Origin: Arenicola marina
Lineage: Eukaryota; Annelida; Polychaeta; Arenicolidae
Direction of reading: 5' to 3'
DNA length: 64,000 bases
Assembly: GCA_964019135.1 (NCBI GenBank)
Contig: OZ025255.1
Span: 21,057,708-21,121,707 of the forward strand
Position numbers and translations under genes: made by a program. The notes beneath the pieces were generated by a model that worked only from the letters and a program-made list of their open reading frames with translations, was not told where the DNA came from and searched no databases. Below are positions 53,900-64,000 of this stretch, piece after piece; the stretch's first letter is position 1, and every line of letters starts with the position of its first letter.

Positions 53900-54150
53900 G
53901 TGATATCTCGGCCCAGGCCCGGTGGATAAAACACACCAAGCGCCTCGGGCCAAATGGGAATTTCCCTTTGGCCTAACGCGTAAGGTGTTCGCTCGGGATG
54001 CGAAGGGTCGCCGGTTCGAAACCCGCCTAGAACGTTCTAGGGTAGAATCGGCATCCATTCGGGGCTGGGACCAGAAATACTACAGGCCTAGCAGACTATA
54101 CTCAGTCAGTGGCAGGCTACAGCATTCACAGGCGCAATCACCTGAAACGT
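53900..54150 (+). mobile_element. tRNA-derived SINE
   Basis: An RNA polymerase III A box, TGGCCTAACGCG (53969-53980), and a B box, GGTTCGAAACC (54013-54023), have tRNA-like spacing. The flanks do not fold into a tRNA acceptor stem, and related sequence extends on both sides, so it is a SINE head and not a tRNA gene. The 3' body (54030-54150) is unassigned and the exact ends are uncertain. Confidence 0.7.
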
Positions 54151-54159
54151 AAATGTTAG

Positions 54160-54970
54160 CTGATTTGATGCAATCGGGGCATATGAAAATGCTGCTGTCT
54201 CTCAAAAACTACTCGGTAGATCTGCAAACCCCTCGGTGAAAGTGATGTCATTGTATTGTTTTGTTTGATAAGCTTGATAAAGCTGTTCGGCAACAGCAGA
54301 CGGCATTCGCAACCACCGGAGAAAGTGCGTGTGCAACCTACAAAGGGATACCTCCGTTTTTGATACACCGCAAAAAAACATAGTTACACGTCTTTTGACA
54401 TTCAGTTTTGGGCCAAATTATGAAGAGATCCCTTCTCTACAATCAGCCAATCAGAATGGATGTTGCAAATGTGTTTACATGGCATGTGTCTCGATGGCAG
54501 AGAGCCACTATCAGTTATTTCTACCCGTCCTGAGAAGTCAGCAAGTGTGTATCTCTCGCGCCGGAGTCTGCCAGTTGTGATCTTCCAGTTACAATATCTG
54601 CCACTTACTGAAAACGTTGAAACGGTTTCAGCAACTGCTTCCGGGAGTGATACTCTCCTTCTCACTGTCAGCACAGAGTTACGTGGTGGACATGGTGGGA
54701 CATCTTAAGTGAGTATTCATTTAAATATGTAGAGAATTTGCATTAATTAACTTTGTTAAAAGAAAAACGCACTGGTCACGTCTGGACTGGTCATAGACAC
54801 ACACGGGTACCGTAACCCTATTTCGCTCAACGCCGCCAGGGTTTACTATAGTTAATTTTTTGATGGGCGATAATAGGGACGTGCATAGGGTGGAAATCAG
54901 AGGCTCGAAATCAACACAACCTGTTTACCAACAGTCTATGAACAGGATCGACGACTGTAATACCAGAACC
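54160..54970. other. No gene seen
   Basis: Mixed-composition DNA between the SINE and the satellite. Frames of about 80 codons on both strands overlap one another and show no domain. Confidence 0.45.
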
Positions 54971-54971
54971 G

Positions 54972-57900
54972 CCGTATGGTAGGAAACCATCTCCCTGGTC
55001 ACCAGATACACATTTCCTCTTAAATATGGGACCTTTCTATGCCATTTCATAGGCAACCCTATTCCCCAGCACTGGCCGACTCCCAATCTGCCACTTACGC
55101 AAATTGGACTCTTTGGGGCCCAGGTGGAAATAAGGCAATTTTCATGATGATGGAAAACCATTTCCCTAGTCACCGGAGATGCATTTCCTCTCAATATGGG
55201 GCCTTTCTATCCCATTCCATTAGCAAACCTATTCCCCAGCACTGGCCGACTCCCAATCTGCCACTTACGCAACTTGGACCATTTGGGGCCCAGGTGGAAA
55301 TAAGGCAATTTTTATGATGGTAAACCATCTCACTAGTCACCGGAGATGCATTTCCTCTCAATGTGGGGCCTTTCTATCCCATTCCATTAGCAAACCCATT
55401 CCTCAGCACTGGCCGACTCCCAATCTGCCACTTACGCAAATTGGACTCTTTGGGGCCCAGGTGGAAATAAGGCAATGTATATGACGGGAAACCATCTCCC
55501 TAGTCACCGGAGATGTTTTTCTGCTCAATGTGGAGCCTTTCTATCCCATTTCATTCCATAAGCAACCCTATTCCCCAGCACTGGCCGACTCCCAATCTGC
55601 CACTTACGCAAATTGGACTCTTTGGGGCCCAGGTGGAAATAAGGCAATTTTTATGATGGAAAACCATCTCCCTAGTCACCGGAGATGCATTTCCTCTCAA
55701 TATGAGGCCTTTCTATCCCATTCCACTAGCAAACCTATTCCCCAGCACTGGCCGACTCCCAATCTGCCACTTACGCAAATTGGACTCTTTGGAGCCCAGG
55801 TGGAAATTAGGCAATTTTTATGATTGGAAACCATCTCCCTAGTCACCGGAGATGCATTTCCTCTCGATGTGGTGCCATTTTATCCCATTCCATAAGCAAC
55901 CCTATTCCCCAGCACTGGCCGACTCCCAATCTGCCACTTACGCAAATTGGACTCTTTGGGGCCCAGGTGGAAATAAGGCAATGTACATGATGGGAAACCA
56001 TCTCCCTAGTCACCGGAGATGCATTTCCTCTCAATGTGGGGCATTTCTATCCCATTTCATAACCAACCCTATTCCCCAGCACTGGCCGACTCCCAATCTG
56101 CCACTTACGCAAATTGGACTCTTTGGGGCCCAGGTGGAAATAAGGCCATTTTTATGATGGTAAACCATCTCACTAGTCACCGGAGATGCATTTCCTCTCA
56201 ATGTGGGGCCTTTCTATCCCATTCCATTAGCAAACCCATTCCTCAGCACTGGCCGACTCCCAATCTGCCACTTACGCAAATTGGACTCTTTGGGGCCCAG
56301 GTGGAAATAAGGCATTGTATATGATGGGAAACCATCTCCCTAGTCACCGGAGATGTTTTTCCGCTCAATGTGGAGCCTTTCTATCCCATTCCATAAGCAA
56401 CCCTATTCCCCAGCACTGGCCGACTCCCAATCTGCCACTTACGCAAATTGGACTCTTTTGGGCCGAGGGGGAAATTAGGCAGTGTATGGTTTCGGAAACC
56501 GTCTCGCTGGTTACCAGATACACACTTCCTCTTAATATGGGACCTTTCTATCCCATTCCATAGGCAACCCTATTCCCCAGCATTGGCCGACTCCCAATCT
56601 GCCACTTACGCAAATTGGACTCTTTGGGGCCCAGGTGGAAATAAGGCAATTTTTATGATGGAAAACCATCTCCCTAGTCACCGGATATGCATTTCCTCTC
56701 AATATGGGGCCTTTCTATCCCATTCCATTAGCAAACCTATTCCCCAGCACTGGCCGACTCCCAATCTGCCACTTACGCAAATTGGACACTTTGGGGCCCA
56801 GGTGGAAATTAGGCAATGTACATGATGGGAAACCATCTCCCTAGTCACCGGAGATGCATTTCCTCTCAATGTGGGGCATTTCTATCCCATTCCATAAACA
56901 ACCCTATTCCCCAGCACCGGCCGACTCCCAATCTGCCACTTAAGCAAATTGGACTCTTTGGGGCCCAGGTGGAAATAAGGCAATTTTTATGATGGGAAAC
57001 CATCTTCCTAGTCACCGGAGATGCATTTCTTCTCAATGTGGGGCCTTTCTATCCCATTCCATTAGCAAACCTATTTCCCAGCACTGGCCGGCTCCCAATC
57101 TGCCACTTACGCAAATTGGACTCTTTGGGGCCCAAGTGGAAATAAGGCAATGTTTATAATGGGAAACCATCTCCCTAGTCACCGGAGATGAATTTCCTCT
57201 CAATGTGGGTCCTTTCTATCCCATTCCATTAGCAACCCTATTCCCCAGCACTGGCCGACTCCCAATCTGCCACTTACGCAAATTGGACTCTTTGGGGCCC
57301 AGGTGGAAATTAGGCAATGTACATGATGGAAAACCATCTCCCTAGTCACCGGAGATGCATTTCCTCTCAATGTGGGGCATTTCTATCCCATTCCATAAAC
57401 AACCCTATTCCCCAGCACTGGCCGACTCCCAATCTGCCACTTACGCAAATTAGACTCTTTGGGGCCCAGGTGGAAAATAGGAAATGTATATGATGGGAAA
57501 CCACCTCCTTAATCACCGGAGATGCATTTCCCCTCAATATGGGGCCTTTCTATCCCATTCCATTAACAAACCTATTCCCCAGCACTGGCCGACTCCCAAT
57601 CTGCCACTTACGCAAATTGGACTCTTTGGGGCCCAGGTGGAAAGAAGGCAATTTTTATGATGGGAAACCATCTCCCTAGTCACCGGAGATTCATTTCCTC
57701 TCAATGTGGTGCCTTTCTATCCCATTCCATTAGCAAACCTATTCTTCAGCACTGGCCGACTCCCAATCTGCCACTTACGCAAATTGGACCCTTTTGGGCC
57801 GAGGGGGAAATTAGGCAGTTTATATTTTCGGAAACCATCTCCCCGGTTACCAGATACACATTTCCTCTTAATATGGGGCTTTTCTATCCCATTCCATAGG

Positions 57901-60900
57901 AAACCCTATTCCCCAGCACTGGCCGACTCCCAATCTGCCACTTACGCAAATTGGACTCTTTGGGGCCCAGGTGGAAATTAGGCAATGTACATGATGGGAA
58001 ACCATCTCCCTAGTCACCGGAGATGCATTTCCTCTCAATGTGGGGCATTTCTATCCCATTCCATAAACAACCCTATTCCCCAGCACTGGCCGAGTCCCAA
58101 TCTGCCACTTACGCAAATTGGACTTATTGGGGCCCAGGTGGAAATTAGGCCATGTATATATATGATAGGAAACCATCTCCCTAGTCACCGGAGATGTTTT
58201 TCCGCTCAATGTAGAGCCTTTCTATCCCATTCCATAAGCAACCCTATTCCCCAGCACTGGCCGACTCCCAATCTGCCACTTACGCAAATTGGACTCTTTG
58301 GGGCCCAGGTGGAAATAAGGCAATTTTTATGATGGAAAACCGTCTCCCTAGTCACCGGAGATGCATTTCCTCTCAATATGAGGTCTTTCTATCCCATTCC
58401 ACTAGCAAACCTATTCCCCAGCACTGGCCGACTCCCAATCTGCCACTTACGCAAATTGGACTCTTTGGAGCCCAGGTGGAAATTAGGCAATTTTTATGAT
58501 TGGAAACCATCTCCCTAGTCACCGGAGATGCATTTCCTCTCGATGTGGTGCCATTTTATCCCATTCCATAAGCAACCCTATTCCCCAGCACTGGCCGACT
58601 CCCAATCTGCCACTTACGCAAATTGGACTCTTTGGGGCCCAGGTGGAAATAAGGCAATGTACATGATGGGAAACCATCTCCCTAGTCACCGGAGATGCAT
58701 TTCCTCTCAATGTGGGGCATTTCTATCCCATTCCATAAACAACCCTATTCCCCAGCACTGGCCGACTCCCAATCTGCCACTTACGCAAATTAGACTCTTT
58801 GGGGCCCAGGTGGAAAATAGGAAATGTATATGATGGGAAACCACCTCCTTAATCACCGGAGATGCATTTCCCCTCAATATGGGGCCTTTCTATCCCATTC
58901 CATTAACAAACCTATTCCCCAGCACTGGCCGACTCCCAATCTGCCACTTACGCAAGTTGGACTCTTTGGGGCCCAGGTGGAAAGAAGGCAATTTTTATGA
59001 TGGGAAACCATCTCCCTAGTCACCGGAGATTCATTTCCTCTCAATGTGGTGCCTTTCTATCCCATTCCATTAGCAAACCTATTCCTCAGCACTGGCCGAC
59101 TCCCAATCTGCCACTTACGCAAATTGGACCCTTTTGGGCCGAGGGGGAAATTAGGCAGTTTATATTTTCGGAAACCATCTCCCCGGTTACCAGATACACA
59201 TTTCCTCTTAATATGGGGCTTTTCTATCCCATTCCATAGGAAACCCTATTCCCCAGCACTGGCCGACTCCCAATCTGCCACTTACGCAAATTGGACTCTT
59301 TGGGGCCCAGGTGGAAATTAGGCAATGTACATGATGGGAAACCATCTCCCTAGTCACCGGAGATGCATTTCCTCTCAATGTGGGGCATTTCTATCCCATT
59401 CCATAAACAACCCTATTCCCCAGCACTGGCCGAGTCCCAATCTGCCACTTACGCAAATTGGACTTATTGGGGCCCAGGTGGAAATTAGGCCATGTATATA
59501 TATGATAGGAAACCATCTCCCTAGTCACCGGAGATGTTTTTCCGCTCAATGTAGAGCCTTTCTATCCCATTCCATAAGCAACCCTATTCCCCAGCACTGG
59601 CCGACTCCCAATCTGCCACTTACGCAAATTGGACTCTTTGGGGCCCAGGTGGAAATAAGGCAATTTTTATGATGGAAAACCATCTCCCTAGTCACCGGAG
59701 ATGCATTTCCTCTCAATATGAGGCCTTTCTATCCCATTCCACTAGCAAACCTATTCCCCAGCACTGGCCGACTCCCAATCTGCCACTTACGCAAATTGGA
59801 CTCTTTGGAGCCCAGGTGGAAATTAGGCAATTTTTATGATTGGAAACCATCTCCCTAGTCACCGGAGATGCATTTCCTCTCGATGTGGTGCCATTTTATC
59901 CCATTCCATAAGCAACCCTATTCCCCAGCACTGGCCGACTCCCAATCTGCCACTTACGCAAATTGGACTCTTTGGGGCCCAGGTGGAAATAAGGCAATGT
60001 ACATGATGGGAAACCATCTCCCTAGTCACCGGAGATGCATTTCCTCTCAATGTGGGGCATTTCTATCCCATTTCATAACCAACCCTATTCCCCAGCACTG
60101 GCCGACTCCCAATCTGCCACTTACGCAAATTGGACTCTTTGGGGCCCAGGTGGAAATAAGGCATTGTATATGATGGGAAACCATCTCCCTAGTCACCGGA
60201 GATGTTTTTCCGCTCAATGTGGAGCCTTTCTATCCCATTCCATAAGCAACCCTATTCCCCAGCACTGGCCGACTCCCAATCTGCCACTTACGCAAATTGG
60301 ACTCTTTTGGGCCGAGGGGGAAATTAGGCAGTGTATGGTTTCGGAAACCGTCTCGCTGGTTACCAGATACACATTTCCTCTTAATATGGGACCTTTCTAT
60401 CCCATTCCATAGGCAACCCTATTCCCCAGCATTGGCCGACTCCCAATCTGCCACTTACGCAAATTGGACTCTTTGGGGCCCAGGTGGAAATAAGGCAATT
60501 TTTATGATGGAAAACCATCTCCCTAGTCACCGGATATGCATTTCCTCTCAATATGGGGCCTTTCTATCCCATTCCATTAGCAAACCTATTCCCCAGCACT
60601 GGCCGACTCCCAATCTGCCACTTACGCAAATTGGACTCTTTGGGGCCCAGGTGGAAATTAGGCAATGTACATGATGGGAAACCATCTCCCTAGTCACCGG
60701 AGATGCATTTCCTCTCAATGTGGGGCATTTCTATCCCATTCCATAAACAACCCTATTCCCCAGCACCGGCCGACTCCCAATCTGCCACTTAAGCAAATTG
60801 GACTCTTTGGGGCCCAGGTGGAAATAAGGCAATTTTTATGATGGGAAACCATCTTCCTAGTCACCGGAGATGCATTTCTTCTCAATGTGGGGCCTTTCTA

Positions 60901-62979
60901 TCCCATTCCATTAGCAAACCTATTTCCCAGCACTGGCCGACTCCCAATCTGCCACTTACGCAAATTGGACTCTTTGGGGCCCAAGTGGAAATAAGGCAAT
61001 GTTTATAATGGGATACCATCTCCCTAGTCACCGGAGATGCATTTTCTCTCGACGTGGTGCCTTTCTATCCCATTCCATAAGCAACACTATTCCCCAGCAC
61101 TGGCCGACTCCCAATCTGCCACTTACGCAAATTGGACTCTTTGGGGCCCAGGTGGAAATTAGGCCATGTATATGATGGGAAACCATCTCCCCAGTCACTG
61201 GAGATGTTTTTCCGCTCAATGTGGAGCCTTTCTATCCCATTCCATAAGCAACCCTATTCCCCAGCACTGGCCGACTCCCAATCTGCCACTTACGCAAATT
61301 GGACTCTTTTGGGACGAGGGGGAAATTAGGCAGTGTATATTTTCGGAAACCGTCTCGCTGGTTACCAGATACACATTTCCTCCTAATATGGGGCCTTTCT
61401 ATCCCATGCCATAGGTAACCCTATTCCCCAGCACTGGCCGACTCCCAATCTGCCACTTACGCAAATTGGACTCTTTGGGGCCCAGGTGGAAATAAGGCAA
61501 TTTTTATGATGGGAAACCATCTCCCTAGTCACCGGAGATGAATTTCCTCTCAATGTGGGTCCTTTCTATCCCATTCCATTAGCAACCCTATTCCCCAGCA
61601 CTGGCCGACTCCCAATCTGCCACTTACGCAAATTGGACTCTTTGGGGCCCAGGTGGAAATTAGGCAATGTACATGATGGAAAACCATCTCCCTAGTCACC
61701 GGAGATGCATTTCCTCTCAATGTGGGGCATTTCTATCCCATTCCATAAACAACCCTATTCCCCAGCACTGGCCGACTCCCAATCTGCCACTTACGCAAAT
61801 TAGACTCTTTGGGGCCCAGGTGGAAAATAGGAAATGTATATGATGGGAAACCACCTCCTTAATCACCGGAGATGCATTTCCCCTCAATATGGGGCCTTTC
61901 TATCCCATTCCATTAACAAACCTATTCCCCAGCACTGGCCGACTCCCAATCTGCCACTTACGCAAATTGGACTCTTTGGGGCCCAGGTGGAAAGAAGGCA
62001 ATTTTTATGATGGGAAACCATCTCCCTAGTCACCGGAGATTCATTTCCTCTCAATGTGGTGCCTTTCTATCCCATTCCATTAGCAAACCTATTCCTCAGC
62101 ACTGGCCGACTCCCAATCTGCCACTTACGCAAATTGGACCCTTTTGGGCCGAGGGGGAAATTAGGCAGTTTATATTTTCGGAAACCATCTCCCCGGTTAC
62201 CAGATACACATTTCCTCTTAATATGGGGCTTTTCTATCCCATTCCATAGGAAACCCTATTCCCCAGCACTGGCCGACTCCCAATCTGCCACTTACGCAAA
62301 TTGGACTCTTTGGGGCCCAGGTGGAAATTAGGCAATGTACATGATGGGAAACCATCTCCCTAGTCACCGGAGATGCATTTCCTCTCAATGTGGGGCATTT
62401 CTATCCCATTCCATAAACAACCCTATTCCCCAGCACTGGCCGAGTCCCAATCTGCCACTTACGCAAATTGGACTTATTGGGGCCCAGGTGGAAATTAGGC
62501 CATGTATATATATGATAGGAAACCATCTCCCTAGTCACCGGAGATGTTTTTCCGCTCAATGTAGAGCCTTTCTATCCCATTCCATAAGCAACCCTATTCC
62601 CCAGCACTGGCCGACTCCCAATCTGCCACTTACGCAAATTGGACTCTTTTGGGCCGAGGGGGTAATTAGGCAGTGTATATTTTCGGAAACCGTCTCGCTG
62701 GTTACCAGATACACATTTCCTCTTAATATGGGGCCTTTCTATCCCATTCCATAGGCAACCCTATTCCCCAGCACTGGCCGACTCCCAATCTGCCACTTAC
62801 GCAAATTGGACTCTTTGGGGCCCAGGTGGAAATTAGGCAATGTATATGATGGGAAACCATCTCCCTAGCCATCGGAGATGCATTTCCTCTCAATGTGGGG
62901 CCTTTCTATCCCATTCCATAAACCACCCTATTCCCCAGCACTGGCCGACTCCCAATCTGGTACTTACGAACATTGAACT
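54972..62979 (+). repeat. ~167-bp satellite array, about 48 monomers, with higher-order repeats
   Basis: The key word GGCCGACTCCCAATCTGCCA recurs every 166-172 bases across 8 kb. Two monomer types exist. Type A has TTTGGGGCCCAGGTGGAAAT and CTAGTCACCGGAGATG; type B has TTTTGGGCCGAGGGGGAAAT and GGTTACCAGATACACA. Type B monomers occur around 56455, 57790, 59130, 60300, 61310, 62145 and 62645, with a partial one at the left edge. Segments repeat at about 1340 bp (eight monomers), for example 57657-58600 and 58997-59940, nearly identical. Longer offsets near 3010 and 3850-4016 also occur. About 167 bp is a nucleosomal repeat length, common for centromeric or heterochromatic satellites. Reading frames inside are repeat artefacts. 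Confidence 0.97.
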
Positions 62980-63189
62980 ATATATGCGTTGGTATTCTCC
63001 TTTGACGTGACTTCCCTCGGAAAACAAAAATGCAAAGCCAAATAGATACTTCTTTTTTAATTTGTAATTTAATATAATAATTCATATATGTAAACAACGT
63101 CTTCTTAATGACCAAAATCTTATATTTTCGTCGCTAATGCTAATCTAATGCGTAGAAAAACACTTCTCTAGACATGTAGACCCTTGCCA

Positions 63190-63280
63190 TGCCAAAATAA
63201 TCCAACTTTCTTAGCAATCGCTGATTCCCCATCTGCCACTTACGAAAATCTGACTCTTTGGGGCCAAGGGTGTAACAAAC
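63190..63280 (+). repeat. Isolated relic satellite monomer fragment
   Basis: CCCCATCTGCCACTTACGAA followed by TCTGACTCTTTGGGGCCAAG matches the satellite's central region with many differences. About 210 bases of unrelated DNA (62980-63189) separate it from the array. Confidence 0.6.
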
Positions 63281-63348
63281 CAAGATAATTAGTGGGAAAT
63301 GTTTGGGGTTTTTTCAACTGTAATTAATTGTTATGTATTCATTTCCAG

Positions 63349-63567
63349 ATGATGGCGAAACGCCAATCGCATTTCGAAAGAAATGGCCGCGGAGCCTGGC
63401 TGGACCAGGTGGTTCTGGCGAGCGAAGGTTTCGAATGTAACCTGTGTGATTCCCGTACAGGGTCCAAGTCAAAGCCTGGAACGGATGCCATGCTCAGGAA
63501 ACACCTCCTTCCGAGACATATGAGAGGCCGGTCAACGAACCATATATTTTTTAGGGTGGAGCTGTGA
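63349..63567 (+). CDS. Terminal exon with a C2H2-like zinc finger, gene unidentified
   Basis: A good acceptor (pyrimidine-rich, TTTCCAG) precedes ATGATGGCGAAACGC. The frame runs 72 codons to TGA at 63565. It contains FECNLCDSRTGSKSKPGTDAM followed by LRKHLLPRHM. This gives CxxC, about 16 residues, then HxxxxH, a C2H2-like finger with an unusually long Cys-to-His spacing. An AATAAA about 95 bases beyond the stop (63661) would fit a 3' UTR end. It may be a complete small exon starting with its own ATG or the last exon of a gene whose earlier exons lie beyond the satellite. I do not recognise the protein. Confidence 0.5.
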   Translation: MMAKRQSHFERNGRGAWLDQVVLASEGFECNLCDSRTGSKSKPGTDAMLRKHLLPRHMRGRSTNHIFFRVEL

Positions 63568-63614
63568 AGAGGATCTGCCGGAATTACGAGCTATCCGCAG
63601 AGTCGAAGTGATTT

Positions 63615-63835
63615 AATTGTTAGAGTTATCTGAGCAATCTTTTGTTTTGGTATTAACAAATGAATAAAATTGTGCAAACTGTGTTTTATATTATATTATG
63701 GTATTAATTAATTAATAAACAAAACAAAATGCTAGAGCTATATCTGAGAAGTCTGTGTTTTTTGGTATTTATTAATGAATGAATTGTTAGAGCTATATCT
63801 GAGCAATCTGTGTTTTTTCGTATTTTTTACATAAG
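63615..63835. repeat. Diverged ~70-85-bp tandem repeats
   Basis: Three copies of TTAGAGCTATATCTGAGCAA (or TTAGAGTTATCTGAGCAA) followed by TCTGTGTTTTTTGGTATT and AATGAATGAA-like words. The last 165 bases of the window hold CpG-containing DNA with CACGTCG / CACGTGAT words and no visible gene. Confidence 0.65.
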
Positions 63836-64000
63836 TATGACAGGCATAGATATAATAGTATCATTAACTATTTATACAGTACATGGAGTACCGTCTTATT
63901 GAATGATGTTATCGGAGCCGAAAGTGGTATTTCGCGACGTGGTAACCGCGGGCCAGCTACCATAAAAAAATCACGTCGTGGCCACGTGATATTTTCACGT

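Noticed and set aside
53969-54023. A functional tRNA gene
   Set aside because: A and B boxes are present but no acceptor stem or anticodon arm can be drawn; a SINE head fits better.
54972-62979. Many frames of 60-139 codons with FHRQPYSPALADSQSATYANW-like content
   Set aside because: They recur with the satellite monomer, in several frames and on both strands, and show no coding constraint.

Overview
This is animal nuclear DNA, not microbial. The evidence is GT-AG introns, a vertebrate-like importin-11 gene spread over 12 exons, LINE, SINE, pogo, MULE and LTR elements, and a nucleosome-length satellite. The TE mix and the many AGATCTA-type words would fit a marine lophotrochozoan such as a mollusc, but the species call is weak. 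Most of the window is repeats; only one host gene can be named.

Layout. 1-1050: a palindromic MITE, a 22-bp array, and a first coding exon (minus strand) beside a promoter with an NRF1-like site. 1050-5465: dispersed repeats and a decayed element with inverted ends and a THAP-like reading frame. 6130-12760: two copies of a repeat family with a cluster of TGACGTCA sites, about 2 kb of minisatellites, and a decayed gene with a C48 (Ulp1-like) protease and a PHD finger. 13030-15483: a 2.4-kb element with long inverted ends made of 20-bp arrays and an 8-bp target duplication. 16186-17622: a MULE transposase exon whose acceptor region is triplicated. 20523-25468: the 5' part of importin-11, about 421 of roughly 975 residues, ending at a stop in exon 12.

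26590-36490: a second MITE copy, a 5'-truncated LINE inside a copy of the repeat also seen at 1050-1560, and a nearly complete pogo-type transposon (30315-34909). Its transposase carries eleven 33-residue repeats and a C-terminal PHD finger. A cluster of hairpins follows. 36496-47156: a whole-looking Ty3/gypsy LTR retrotransposon on the minus strand with 1177-bp LTRs that look identical and an extra zinc-finger ORF after pol. 47157-54970: old repeats, an OTU-protease remnant and a tRNA-derived SINE. 54972-62979: about 48 copies of a ~167-bp satellite with higher-order structure of about 1340 bp. The window closes with a terminal exon encoding a C2H2-like finger.

There is no operon-like cooperation here. 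The biology lies in nested mobile elements, in tandem duplication of sequence at splice junctions, and in satellite homogenisation. Nothing clearly amounts to a new multi-gene system. The most interesting items are the pogo-PHD repeat protein, the LTR element's zinc-finger ORF, the mirrored-array element, the truncated importin-11 and the CRE-like cluster.
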